Below are positions 8,006-19,351 of a stretch of DNA of 64,000 bases, piece after piece. Source of the DNA: Euclidia mi (lineage: Eukaryota; Arthropoda; Insecta; Lepidoptera; Erebidae). The translations under genes were made by a program, and so were the position numbers. The stretch's first letter is position 1. Each line of letters starts with the position of its first letter. The stretch covers positions 79,344,450 through 79,408,449 of the forward strand of contig OX123187.2 in assembly GCA_944739405.2 (NCBI GenBank), read 5' to 3'. The notes below the pieces were generated by a model. It saw nothing but the letters and a program-made list of their open reading frames with translations. It had not been told where the DNA came from and did no database searches.

Positions 8006-8375
8006 TATATATATATTTATTTAACCTTATCGCAAATGTTGTGTTTATAATTACTTTTTGTACTAAGGTTGAGTAGGATTTAAATTATGGTTGGCCGCAT
8101 TATAGACGGATTTCCTTTTTTGTTAATTATCACTTTATTCATAGCCCGTTTAATTCAAAGGTTTCTTTTAGATCATTTTATATCTAAATTAGGGAATTAA
8201 TGTATTTAGGTATATTTACACTAGAAGATGCCCGCAGCTACCCCCGCAGTTCACGATCTTGTGGGAATTGCGGGCAATCCTTTCTTAGTAAACCCCTGCG
8301 ATCTCCTAAAAACATACATGCGAATTTCAGCTTCATGCACTCAATAGTCTTGGCTGTGCCTTGTCTGCCATTAAT
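8006..8375. other. No gene recognised
   Basis: Low-complexity and AT-rich sequence. A 72-codon frame (8200-8418) runs into the palindrome and has no recognisable homology. Confidence 0.5.
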
Positions 8376-8440
8376 AATAATCTTCTATATTTATGCGTTA
8401 CTGACTGAATGTCAGTAACGCATAAATATAGAAGATTATT
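8376..8440. repeat. Perfect palindrome, 30-bp arms
   Basis: 8376-8405 and 8411-8440 are exact reverse complements with a 5-base TGAAT loop. The unit sits in otherwise unremarkable DNA and is not part of a recognised transposon end. Confidence 0.9.
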
Positions 8441-8749
8441 CAAAGAGGTAAATATTTTAAATAAAACAGTTAGTAGGTAAAAAAGTTAAAATAATAACTT
8501 GGAGCTCCACATGGTATCTAAGAAAGGCAGTATTACCGATCAAACAGAGAGACAGACAGGCGGACGGTTATGGACGTCAATGTGATATTATAAGATTGCC
8601 TTGAACTTTTTAACGTAAGGAACCTAGTATTATATATCGATGTAAGAAACCATAAAATATAATTCTCCTGACTATCCAAGTTTACTACTTAATCACAATT
8701 ATCAAGAACAGTTTGTAAATACCTACCATTGTCATACAATTTTATTTAA
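8441..8749. other. No gene recognised
   Basis: AT-rich spacer up to the 3' end of PLE copy 2. Nothing identified. Confidence 0.5.
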
Positions 8750-10026
8750 CGGGTCTTATTCGCGATATTTAATTAATTTAAGGTATAAATACCTATGTTT
8801 TATCGACGTTTCGGCCGTCTTACAACAGCCTTGTTCGCGGCAGGACTGATGTCATCTCAGCGTCGTCCTTGTGAAGCGCGGGTTTCGGCAGCTACCCTCA
8901 CTTGATTTTTATTTTTATCCGAACTGTCGGTACGTCGACACACAACACTTATGACGTCTACACACTGATGAGCTGTGTTACTGCGGCGGGGTTTACATTT
9001 GTTGATTACTGGATTCCAAGTTGTAGAAAGTCTGTATCCATCTTCCCGGTTGAAATTTTTATGCTTTTTGATTTCAACCGCTTCACGTACTATCCCGGAG
9101 TAATAGTGACGATCGGTAGATAAGACCTTTGGTTGATGTAATTCGATCCAGTGGTTTTTCCAGACTCCAACAAATGCTCAGCTATGGCAGACTTGTTTAT
9201 TTGCCGGTTTTTTACAGCTGCGATATGTTCCTTGACCCTTTCAGCGATGGTTCGTTTGGTCTGTCCGATATAGGAAATACCACAACTGCAGTCGACCTTG
9301 TAGACGCCAGGTGTTTGTAGAGGAATGACATCCTTCGGGGTGCGCAGATTGTGTGCTACCTTGGAGAGCGGAATATATACAGTCTTTATGGAGTATTTCT
9401 GTAGTACTGTTCCAACTTTGTCCGTCACTCCCTTTATGTAAGGCATGTAAGCCGGTATTCTGCTTACTTCTGGTTTACGGTCCTTCCTCTTCAGACGTTG
9501 TATCTTCTTGTAGAATCCGTTGCACCTAAGTACCTCCTGGACATGTGACAGCTCACTGTTCAAATGTTCAGGGTCACAGAGGTCATACGCTCTGTTTACT
9601 AGTGAAGTTACTACGGATTCCAAGTGTCGCGGGTGATGATGCGAGTATGCGTTGAGATACCTATCTGTGTATGTCGGTTTTCTATAAACGGTGTGTCCCA
9701 AGGTACCGTTTTCCCTCACTGTCACTTTTACATCGAGAAAGGGTAACGACTCGTCTGCCTCCATTTCAAATGTAAACCTAATATTAGGGTGTATGGAGTT
9801 TTAGCTATTTGCGAACTGTTCTACATCTTGCTTGTCGCCCTTCATGATACAGAACACATCGTCGACATACCTGTTCCATAGCTTTACATTTGATGCCTGC
9901 ATGTCTATGGATTCTTCGAGGTGCTCCATCCAGATGTTGGCCATTACCGGTGCTACTGGGCTACCCGTAGCCACTCCGTCGATCTGGAGGTAATGTTGTC
10001 CACGGTATAGGAAGTAGTTTGTTTCC
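8750..10026 (-). mobile_element. Penelope-like element copy 2, 5'-truncated
   Basis: A minus-strand PLE that includes its 3' terminal region (about 8751-8880) and is truncated at about 10026, where similarity to copy 1 stops within the RT domain. The protein is about 85-90% like copy 1 by eye. The 3' end carries the terminal block found inverted at the 5' end of copy 1. Confidence 0.88.
8802..8848 (-). ncRNA. Hammerhead-like motif at the 3' end of PLE copy 2
   Basis: In the sense direction: GCC, then box GCGAACA plus A, helix II GGCTG with CGGCC closed by TTGTAAGA, then GAAACGTC. Helix I is poor (one or two pairs, CC against GA). The box shows the same G at position 3 and C at position 8 as the motifs at 1154-1193 and 7916-7957. 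Confidence 0.42.
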
Positions 10027-10028
10027 AA
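9090..10028 (-). pseudogene. Penelope RT (C-terminal half) plus GIY-YIG endonuclease, one stop
   Basis: The frame opens at the truncation point with YFLYRGQHYLQIDGVATGSP, then the catalytic RYVDDVFCI and the linker SLPFLDVKVTVRENG. It ends in the GIY-YIG nuclease (CSCGISYIGQTKRTIAERV) and the C-terminal stretch SYLPIVTITPG. The two open pieces (10028-9801 and 9764-9090) are in the same frame. The only break is a TAA after QFANS, where copy 1 reads FADKLNSIHP, so one nonsense change separates it from an open but 5'-truncated protein. RT upstream of the YFLYRG block is missing. Confidence 0.88.
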
Positions 10029-10029
10029 A

Positions 10030-10756
10030 AAAATTTAAAGTAGTTGAAATCCCGTTAAATAAAATTGTATGATGTATACAAGTCGCGAAAGTTTAAAATC
10101 GATTACCTACCATTGTATTTTTTAAATTTTCTTACTAATATAACAAGCAATAAAATTGCAGAAAACAATTAAGCTCATGCTCAAACTATCGCCTGTCGTA
10201 AAACCCACATCTAAACCAAAACGACCCTCACTCGTAAAAATTGAATCAAATACACAAGTAAGTACATTTCCTAGTATATTCGTATTGACACCATTTTTTA
10301 ACGTCGTTTGACGGCAATAAAATTGTGCATTCAAGCTGAATAGTCGCATAATATTGTGTAATACGGTGCTAGTGAATATTTTTCAAATATATTCTGCTAG
10401 ACTTCGTCTGATAATCCACTTCCAAATCCATTCAGAATTTTTGTTTTAAAAAGTAACAGGTTTTGAGTAGTAATTATATTTAACAAAAAATCTATAAACA
10501 CGTTACCCTTTATCGTATTTATGTGTGGTCTTCATTTATGTTTCTTTTTGTTTTTAGATAAAAAAAACTATTATAATTCAAATTATATCAATTGTCATAA
10601 AGCTATGGCTAGACATTTTTTAACCGCAGTTAGATGTTACTAAAGACCACACTCTTAAGTTAACTTCAAATGACGGGCGTAGACTTAACAGTAAGACTTT
10701 GTTTTGCAAAATGGTCCACCACTCTTAGACCCTGTATATAAAAGTCTTTCGTATAC
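10030..10756. other. No gene recognised
   Basis: AT-rich flank. A short minus-strand frame (10122-10349) has no recognisable family. Confidence 0.5.
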
Positions 10757-11040
10757 GACGGCAAGCAGCGATAGCTGAGTGGTGAGACAGACTGCTACGC
10801 AGAGGACTTTTCTGAGTTAAGTGCGTGTTAAGTTGTTAATTATCGCTTGCTAATCGGTGAAGGAAAACATCGTGAGGAAATTTGCATGTCTGAGAGTACT
10901 CCATAATGTTCTCGAAAGACATGAGAAGTCTGCCAACCCGCACTAGGCCAGCGTGGTGGACTATGGCCTTACCCTTCTCATAGTGAGAAGAGGCCAGTGC
11001 CCAGCAGTAGGACAGTATAAAGGGCTGATGATGATACAAC
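10757..11040 (+). repeat. tRNA-headed SINE, family S2, nearly full length
   Basis: Begins GGCAAGCAGCGATAGCTGAG (tRNA-like A-box region). It continues with CATCGTGAGGAAATTTGCATG, CCAACCCGCACTAGGCCAGC, GTGGTGGACTATGGCC and GTGCCCAGCAGTAGGACAG, and ends GCTGATGATGAT. The B-box region is degraded. The order and the GATGAT tail match the common lepidopteran SINE. Partial copies lie at 2461-4012, 13128-13292 and 33180-33330. Confidence 0.75.
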
Positions 11041-13127
11041 GGTATATTTGTTTGGGGTAGGATAAAACGAATCAAATTTTGTCACAGCCTTAGGTGGCGT
11101 TATAGTGCCATTTGAATGTTTTATGAAAAGAACAATAGTCAGATTTTTCAAAAATGAGGAATGCAGTACCTGGATCAGCAGCGATAAAGATAAAAAAATA
11201 ATGTTATCAATTTAAGAAAAGTATTTCATCTTTCTTACCACGTTTGCGCGCAGGAACGGCTAAAGACGTTTTTTTCGATTTTAAATATCGCCAGTACGGT
11301 TATTGCCGTAAACTTTCAAATACTTCGTATTATTAGTACCTACGGTCCAAGCAGCTCAATGACTGTGAGTTATTTATACAACACATACCCACTGGCAATC
11401 TGTGTGAGGAATAAACAATTCTACTGTCAAAATGCAATGTACTAGGGCAAATTTTGTTGTGATCGATTTAAGACATTGTAATGGTGTGCACACAGCTGCA
11501 CTACGGCTATCACCGTTGTGATTGTACGTGTGTTACTTTCACGTGCGAGTCAGTGCCGCGCGGTTATACCCGTACTGCTTTCAAGAATACCTTTTTTATT
11601 TTGTGTTAAGACAGTACGGTTGTAACAGTGCCCCTAAAATGTATCGATTTTTTTTGTGCTTTTTTGTGTAATGATCAGTCAAGTTACCACGCGCGAACGT
11701 GTTAACGAGTAAAATGTAAATTAATTTGCTATAAGAATCCATTTTATTATTTTAAGGTTGTACCCTTACTAAGTGACAAAGTGTTCAAAGCAAATTAGTC
11801 ATTCACCACCGTTTTAATATTTTAAGCAAATACCATTAAAAGCGAGCAATAACGATATATTTTTTTACTAAAAGCACCTCAAATACACTCGAACAACTTT
11901 TATACCTCTCGCCAATTTTAATATCATTTTACCAAAAATTAAAATGAAATCTAGTAACATTCAAGAACACTGAGGAAAACTTCTAAAACTGCTGTAATAA
12001 ACTTGAAATGGAAAAATTAAAAATAATATAAAAAAATCTAATTTTCTTCAAAGTATAAAACGAAACGAAACGTGCGCCACCGTGCTTGTCAAACTTGAAA
12101 TTGGCATAGTGAATACCGTTTAAGCCAATACCGTGCCGATGTGGTTAACTAGCACTTTAAAACTCGTCAAGACTTCAAAATTGTCATAGTGAATAAGCCT
12201 CCAGTTCAAGTATAAGTCTGTTGCTGTGCGTGACTACTGATATCCGTGTTGCGGTTCCTTAATTATATATTAGGTACATATACCTGTCGAATGATTATTC
12301 GAGTGCTTAAAAAATCCTCAACATTTTCGGACTTTTCTTGGCACTGAACATTTCAGAGGTGTGTTAATGTGTGTTCTAGTTACAAAGATCGTTTCATGGC
12401 AAAAGCCCCATTGAAAATGTACGAAAATTAAAATAATAAATATTATAATAAAAAATAATTTATATCTAGTTCTCTAATGTTGGCATAAGAACTTCACAAG
12501 TTCTTACGAACATCAGCTGTTAACACTATTATGAAATAACGAATTCTTGAACGAAATATTTTATATTGCTAATGACAATTTTTTTAGACATAGTGTCACT
12601 CATATGCGAAATCGCTATAAAACACTCTATTGTGACACTCATAATTGAATTTAGAAGTTCATGACGAAAAACAACATAATTTATTGATATATTATTTAAG
12701 TCACTGTCAGTCTTACTTAAAAGTTTGTAGACTGAACTCAAAAATTCACCATGTTTTTCCAAGCCATTCGAATCGATTATAATTTAGCTATGGTCGATAT
12801 TATACTCAAAAAGTCCAAGGTCTTAAAATACAAAAGTTAATGAAGATGTTATCCCAAGGCCTTGAATATACGGCTTTCTGTTAGTTCATGTTACCGAAAA
12901 CAGGTTTGCACGGTTCGTGTATTTTTTGTATTATAAAGAGGTTTTTATGAATTTTCTATGTTCGCCATGAATTAATCGAAAAACTACCGAAACCTTTTCA
13001 AAAAATATTTTACCGTTAATATACTACACTATCTCTGACTAAACAGGCTATGTTTAATGTCCATGTGCGAAGCCGATACAGGCCATTTGTAGCTTATAAC
13101 TAACTTACAATTAAGATGTTAGTAACG
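11041..13127. other. No gene recognised; AT-rich spacer
   Basis: About 2 kb without a supportable coding frame, RNA gene or known repeat. A 77-codon minus frame at 12529-12762 resembles nothing I know. Confidence 0.5.
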
Positions 13128-13292
13128 ATAATGTATGGCAAACATCGTGAGATAATATGCAAGTCTGTGACTTCTGATTCCTTAAAAGATGTGTGAAGTC
13201 TGCCGACCCGCATTTTGATCAGCATGGTGGTGGGCATAAGCCTACTCGTAGTGAGAAAAGGACCATGCCCAGAAGTAGGACAGTTTGATATT
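13128..13292 (+). repeat. SINE family S2, 5'-truncated and diverged
   Basis: GGCAAACATCGTGAGATAAT, GTGTGAAGTCTGCCGACCCG, CAGCATGGTGG and CATGCCCAGAAGTAGGACAG line up in order with the copy at 10757-11040. The tRNA head is missing. Confidence 0.65.
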
Positions 13293-13755
13293 GTAATATA
13301 TTTATCCTAACACTAGTATGATTTTTTAAATACTAATAATATACTAATATTTTTATGGTCACTGTTTTTAATTTTATCTTGACGTAAACTGTAACTGAAG
13401 CATCATACAGCAACATACACACTAATAATGAACAAACATTAATGTAAGAATCATGTTAAAAGACATTATACGTAATAACCTATTATTATAATACTAATTA
13501 ATACCGTTAAGCACTTTCAGTGTGCTGTGGAAAATGTTACTTATTTACTAGAGGCAAGCGCCAATAGCTTATTATGTGGTTTTAATCAGACTAGGGTTTT
13601 TAGTAACCAGACGTCTTTAATATTATTATTTTACCTACGCAAGTACAAGAGTTGGTCGAGAAAATTTAAAACAACTTATCTCATTATCCAACTCTAGTAA
13701 TTACTATTCCAGTTGCACAACTAAGTGTGCGACTACACCTGCTGAATGAATAGAA

Positions 13756-14382
13756 TTGAATGCACATGGATGTCAGTATAATACACAAAACAAACTGCAT
13801 CCAGTAAAGACTAACAATAATGTAATAATTTTTTCAGACCAACCGGGCGTGGGTTTGGGTAGCTTAATTGATCATCACACTGAACAACCAGTACAGAACT
13901 TTTGTTCACCTGGAGCACAGTCTTGTACCCTAGTTGATAAGATTAAGAATGCCGACTTGAATGCAAAAACTACTGTCATCATATTATATGGTGACAGCTC
14001 ATTAGTCTCCAAAAACAGTCTCATAGAATTAACGGACTTAATTGTATTTTTTTTTTCTTTTTTTAGAGACAACGCCCGCACTAGAAATAAATCCTGTGTC
14101 GCGGGGGACTATACAAACATACAACTAACGGACACAATGGACACCCAGACTCGAAGCAACAATTTGTGGTTCACACAAAGTATTGTCTCGTGTGGGAATC
14201 GAACCCCCAACACTCGGCGCAGTACCAAGCGGCGAGGCGGCCGCTTAAACCACTATGCCAACCGTGCAGTAATGATAGATCTAAGCACAAAAATAGGATG
14301 TAGCTTTAATATTTGTGCATTGCCTTATTCATATGCTCTCACAGATGACCAAAACAGGCAGATAGGCAAATTAAATTTATAA
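13756..14382 (+). pseudogene. LINE C ORF1, SGNH-like C-terminal domain, split by SINE
   Basis: VIIFSDQPGVGLGSLI and KTTVIILYGDSSLVSKNSLI correspond to LIIFSDELGKGLGELL and TTILILIGNRGCMNKQAI in the second copy (53000-53446). The pattern (a hydrophobic strand ending in FSD, a second strand ending in GN/GD, and later LPY and LIDTS) resembles the SGNH-esterase-like domain found in ORF1 of some CR1/Jockey-type LINEs. The usual GDS triad is not intact, so the assignment is tentative. The open frame through the SINE is accidental; true ORF1 resumes after 14276 with CALPYSYALTDDQNRQ. Confidence 0.6.
14047..14276 (-). repeat. tRNA-derived SINE, family S4
   Basis: On the minus strand: CACGGTTGGCATAGTGG (A-box like), then GGGTTCGATTCCCACACG (B box), a body, and a poly-A tail (poly-T at 14047-14062 on the plus strand). 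The tRNA-like head is related to that at 27525-27580. No clean target duplication was found. Confidence 0.8.
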
Positions 14383-15600
14383 TTATACAATAGGACATGT
14401 CATAGTGACAGTATTTTATTTTTTGACACTAATATTTTTATTAGTAATTTCTTTTTAACAAAAGATACTATGTATCTTTCTTATGTACATAGGCGACAAT
14501 TTGCTAAATTATTAGCATTTAATTTATATACTGACAGGAGTACTACTAGAGTACTTAGGAATTTGGTAGATAATAGTTATACCAATAGTAGTATTGACAC
14601 ATCTATTAGTTTAAACTAATAGATGAGACAACAGATAGGCATTCATGTGTTTTAAACTTAGTTCATCAAAACATACAAGGCCTATCTGGCAAAGAATTAG
14701 AAATAGATTTATTTTTAAATAAACATAAGATTGATTTGGTTGCGAGTTGACCAATTAATATTTAACAATCAACATTACTCAGTTATAAGTGCATTCGTAA
14801 GAAAGAAAGCTATTCGTGGTGGCTCTCTAATATATGTATGTAATAGTTTGAAATGTAAAGAATGTAAGGATATAGCTCAACTTTCTATCGAGCGCACTGC
14901 TGAGATTTCTTATGTTGAGCTTGAACAACATATAATAGTGTATGTATCGACCACCACAAAGCGACTTCACTCAGTTTGAAAGCATTGTAGAGGATGTTTT
15001 AAAACACATAATTTCTAGTAGGAAGTCTATAATCGTATGTGGCGATTTCTATGTCAATTTGTTAGAAAAATCACCAATTTGTACTAGGTTAGTTAGCTTA
15101 TTTAGTTCATTTAATTTAAATGGTTTGTTCTCTGAACCAACCAGAATAACCTTACATTCTTCTACATGCTTAGATAATGTTTTTTGCAATTGTCTTTATT
15201 TAAGTAAGGCTGTTTTTACTGACTTGACATCGGATCACTGCGGGCAAAAGGTTGTAATTCCAATGAATACAACCCCTAAAGTACAAGAAATTACATCTAG
15301 GCCAATGAACTTTGTTAAAGCATATTTTTAATGCTTGGGGAAACTCGAAGGATGCCATTGGTGTTTTTTGTGACTTGTCAAAGGCCAAAAGCCTTTTCAA
15401 AACAATTGTGTAGAACATAATACACTTTTACGTAAATTGAAACTTTATGGTGTTAGAGATACCGCATTCAATCTTGTTGCCAGCTACCTTAGAGATATAA
15501 TTCAGTATGTAGATGTTAATGGGAGTAGGTCTCTAGGTTTGCCAGTAGGAATGGGCGTTCCACAGGGCTCTATTCTCGGTCCATTACTTTTATTAATATA

Positions 15601-16771
15601 CACCACTATTTTTTAATTAGTACAAAAAATTTAACAGGGCACTAAGTATCTTTAACTGATCATATTTATGTAGTTGAAAAATAAAAACACTAAGTCCCAA
15701 AACTGTCTCAAAACTGTCCACAAAAATACGTGATAATTGGTAAATGCAATACTAATACTATAACCGACCCGTGTACTATCATAGTTAAATTAACCATTGA
15801 TAAATTAACCCCCCCCGCCCCTCTACGCCTGCGCCACGCCCCGCCGATGCGACAAACAGTACTAAATTGTTAGCTAAAGTGAGCGTATCTAATTTCGTTG
15901 CAAAAGTTAATTGTTTGTCTACGTTTGCCCGACGCGATGGCCTATCATATCAATTCATATCACGGGAGTATGTAGCTATGCTTCGTGCGTACTTTTTGAG
16001 TGGAAAAATCGCGAATGCAGCTGTGTACCCATGGACATCGTATTGTGAGTGTACAAAAGTGACCGGGTCAGTGTCAAACAATTAAAACAGTGCATATTGG
16101 ATGCTTTTGACATCGGTGGTGGACATTTCGAAGGACAATGGAAATACTTGTAAGTTTAGTAAATAATACGTACTTAAGTAAATAATAATTTGATGCGGGC
16201 GGCTCAAAATCGGTCTGTGTTCTCCACACACCTTGAGGAAGGCCTATGTCCAACAGTGGACGTCTCTAGGATGACATGATGATGAATAATTTGTAAATAG
16301 CAGATGATTCTAACTTCATAAATACGCCAAAATTACCCTTTTCTTTTAGTCCAGAACACCATCTTTATTTTGATATTTGTTTGCTTTCTAATTACATATC
16401 TCCGTATTTAATTACTTGTTAAACGATAAATTTTACCGGTCCTAAGCCCGAATGAAGTATGAAGGAGAGGGTAGAATTAACAAAATTAAAAAATAACCCA
16501 CATTTATTATCTTCCTTCATTTTATTTTCTATGGCTACCTACATCATAAGTGCGACGGAGAGAATGCGAATGAGCAGGATGGAATATTATCAATGAATTA
16601 GTGAATGGATTGTAAAATATGACTATGATTTAAGTGAGATTTTCTACAATAAACAAATGATAATAACTTTGCTCTTTATTGATATTATGAAATTCTTACG
16701 TCACATATATGATAATAATATCTTCGCTAATCTGTCCTTAAAGTTTTTGTACTAATTAAAAAATAGTGGTG
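15601..16771. mobile_element. Non-autonomous DNA transposon, 29-bp perfect TIR core
   Basis: 15600-15628 and 16744-16772 are exact reverse complements; the ends read CACCACTATTTTTTAATTAG. The element lies between RT block B (GVPQGSILGPLLLLIY) and block C (VLFADDTS) of LINE C, so its limits are fixed by the host frame: joining 15600 to 16772 restores the frame. TA is present on both sides, but a duplication is not certain. It carries no transposase; the 72-codon frame at 15867-16085 is unrecognised. Its superfamily (Tc1-like or CACTA-like) is undecided. Confidence 0.8.
16196..16284 (+). repeat. RTE 3'-end fragment inside the DNA transposon
   Basis: GCGGGCGGCTCAAAATCGGT, then GAGGAAGGCCTATGTCCAAC, AGTGGACGTC and GACATGATGATGA match the RTE tail at 17734-17850 in reverse complement. 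Confidence 0.75.
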
Positions 16772-17733
16772 TAATAATGATTTGCCGTTCTTTGTTCAAA
16801 ATTTATTTGATATTGTTTTGTTTGCCGACGATACGTCACAAATTTTTAAAGTTGATCGCGATTCAAGTAACTTTGATACGGTCAATAACACTCTTGCACG
16901 AGTATTAAATTGGTTTTCGACAGATAATTTGTTACTCAATTCTAGCAAAACGAAATGTGTTAAATTCACTTTGCCTAATGTCAAAAGTGTTCCTACTAAT
17001 ATAATTTTAAATAAGGAAACAATTCAACTAGTCGAATCAACCGTATTCTTAGGTCTAACTTTAGATAGTAAGCTTCAGTGGGGCGCCCAAATATCCTGTC
17101 TCGCAGTCAAACTTAGTTCTGCAGCGTTTGCAGTTAGAAAAGATAGGGAATTCACAGATATAGATACTGCTAGACTAGTTTACTTTAGTTATTTTCATAG
17201 CGTAATGTCTTACGGTATAATGTTATGGGGTACAGCTGCTGATATACAGACTATTTTTGTTATTCAAAAGAGGGCTATACGTGCAATTTATAAGTTAGGT
17301 GCTAGAGTTTCTTTACGTGATAAATTTAAAGAAGTAGATATATTGACAGTTGCATCGCAATATATATATGCTAACTTAATGTACATTAAGAAAAACTTTA
17401 TTCTATACCGCAAAAATAGTGATTTGCACAAAGTGAACACAAGAAATAAGTATAAACTAGTGGGAAATAACTACCGTTTACATAAAGTTCAGAATTCATT
17501 TGCGGGGATTGGTATACGATTTTTCAATAAATTGCCTCTTGATATAATGAATTTACCCAGGCACAAATACAAACGGACAATTAGGAACTTTCTTTTACAA
17601 AAGGGTTATTACACTATCAAGAAATTTTTTAATGATAAGTCACCATGGGGACAGGCTTAGGCTATATCAGAATTTATATAGATACCTTGCTTTTCAGTTC
17701 TTTTTTTTTATATAATATCTCTAGTTCTTTTTA

Positions 17734-18374
17734 ATAACTCATCATATCAGCCAAACGACGTCCACTGCTGGACATAGGCCTCCCCCAAGGTTCTCCACGC
17801 AGACCAGTCTTGAGCCGCCCGCATCCAACCGCCTCCCGCGATCTTGACGAGATCGTCGGTCCACCTTGCGGGGGGCCTACCTCTGCTGTGTCGTCCGGTA
17901 CGTGGCCGCCACTCCAGAACCTTTCTGCCCCAACGGCCATCGGTTCTTCGAGCTATGTGCCCTGCCCACTGCCACTTCAGCTTGGCTATCCAGAGAGCTA
18001 TGTCGGCGACTTTGGTTCTACTGCGGATCTCGCAGGGAAACTCCAAGCATAGCTCTCTCTATCGCCCTCTGAGTGACCTTGAGCCTTTTGATAAGGCCCA
18101 TAGTGAGCGACCACGTCTCTGATCCGTAAGTCATCACTGGCAACACACACTGGTAAAAGACTTTCGTCTTGAGACACTGCGGGATATCGGACGAGAAGAT
18201 ATGTCGTAGCTTCCCGAACGCTGCCCAACCGAGTTGGATTCGACGATTGACCTCCTTCTCGAAGTTGGACCTACCTAATTGGACGACTTGTCCCAGGTAG
18301 ATATACTTGTCGACAACTTCGAGCGTAGAGTTCCCATCCTGAATAGGAGCAGTTACAACATGGACGTTCGACAT
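17734..18374 (-). mobile_element. RTE (BovB-type) LINE, 5'-truncated 3' end
   Basis: Minus-strand RTE C-terminal part with a 3' tail ending GCTGATATGATGA. Protein pieces in order are VVDKYIYLGQVVQLGRSNFE, RIQLGWAAFGKLRHIF, PVMTYGSETWSLT, then LKWQWAGHIARRTDGRWGRK and GRPPARWTDDLVK, ending WTSFG. These are the thumb and C-terminal tail of RTE ORF2. A frameshift near 18020-18050 (after GVSLRDP) separates the two open pieces (18374-18018 and 18046-17747). Catalytic RT blocks are absent through 5' truncation. Confidence 0.88.
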
Positions 18375-18375
18375 G

Positions 18376-18879
18376 ATTTTCGTCTATTCATTGTAACGTA
18401 AAAAGTACCTTTCTGTGTGTGCTGTTACGTTATCCCTACTAGGGGGTGTCTAAATGAGAAGCGTGGTTAAATGTTACAATAAAAATTTATTTAATTGCCA
18501 AATAAATTTTATACATCAATTAGCAAGCGTTACTTAAATGAAAAAGATTACGATTTATGTGATATTTAGAAAAATTAACACAGGGTCGCGTAGTTCGGCG
18601 AGGGGTTGGGTTTTTGTGGAGAATCCAGCTGCCGATGGTATTATTAGGTCATTCAACTTACTACATTTACATTTGCATTGTTGTTTCATTAATTTTATTA
18701 AAAAAAAATTGCTGCTGTGTTAGATGAAGGTAACTCGTGATCACGGGCTGTACACTAAATTTTTTGTAAATTTTGTGTATTTATATACCTACCGTCACTT
18801 TCTGTAGCATACATTTCCATCATAGTTCTGAACATGATCGCGAGTTGCCTACATTATAAGACGTAAATGGATGCTCCTG
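18376..18879. other. No gene recognised
   Basis: AT-rich spacer without a recognised gene or repeat. Confidence 0.5.
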
Positions 18880-19212
18880 TTACACAAAATTCACACTGGA
18901 AAGCTACTACAGCACTTAAATTGGTAACTGCATTAATTATTTTAGTAGTATGTATGTTCCTAAAAGTAATTAATTACAATGTGAAACAGTTGCAGCTCCT
19001 TACAAAAACAAAATATGTAACATAACACTGGCGATTAAAAAGAGTGGCCACGAGTTTTATTGCCCGTTCTATCTCGTGGTTCTACCTATTGCTTTGCGAA
19101 TGGGCAGTAAATGTAAATGTAGAAACATTAAGTAATGTACTTTAAATTTTGACGTTCATAAGCGTCACCTTGTGACCTAGATGAATAAATGATTTTGACT
19201 TTGACTTTGAAT
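18880..19212 (+). repeat. LINE 3' UTR with TTTGAC tail
   Basis: Non-coding 3' end of a Jockey/CR1-type LINE. It contains AGAGTGGCCACGAGTTTTAT, GCGAATGGGCAGTAAATG, AATAAATG and the terminal repeat TTTTGACTTTGACTTTGA. Only the 3' part is present, as expected of 5'-truncated LINEs. Confidence 0.65.
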
Positions 19213-19285
19213 AGTTTAAGGGTAATTTTCTCATATTACAAGAACAAAGTAACAAGTATACAAAAATCTTGATTAAAACATAGTA

Positions 19286-19345
19286 CACGCTCTGCTTAGT
19301 TTGGGACTAGATGGTGATGTGTGTATGTGTTAAAATATTATTTCA
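19286..19345 (+). repeat. SINE S1 3' fragment
   Basis: GCTCTGCTTAGTTTGGGACT and AGATGGTG are the sense 3' portion of the SINE at 2119-2392. The head is missing. Confidence 0.65.
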
Positions 19346-19351
19346 TTATCA

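Larger units (their letters stand above)
14640..17660 (+). pseudogene. LINE C ORF2 (APE endonuclease and RT), fragmentary
   Basis: The endonuclease start is recognisable as HQNIQGLSGKELEIDLF. Further motifs are YRPPQSDFTQFESI, VCGDFYVNLLEKSP (GDxN-type), CLDNVF and LTSDHCGQKV (SDH). RT block A remains as IGVFCDLSKA, block B as GVPQGSILGP. After the transposon, VLFADDTSQIF carries the catalytic ADD, and the frame stays open to KKFFNDKSPWGQA (16782-17660), the usual C-terminal end of this group. Frameshifts near 14745-14950 and 15330-15420, a deletion of roughly 1 kb and two insertions make it dead. The 292-codon distal part is surprisingly clean. Confidence 0.8.
13700..17720 (+). mobile_element. 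LINE family C, copy 1, degraded and twice interrupted
   Basis: An APE-type LINE of the Jockey/CR1 group, clearly the same family as 51560-56712. It keeps the end of ORF1 (13756-14382), endonuclease pieces, RT block A, then RT from VLFADDTS to the C-terminus (to 17660). A SINE (14047-14276) interrupts ORF1 and an inverted-repeat DNA transposon (15601-16771) interrupts RT. About 1 kb of ORF2 between the endonuclease and RT block A is deleted near 15330. Confidence 0.8.
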
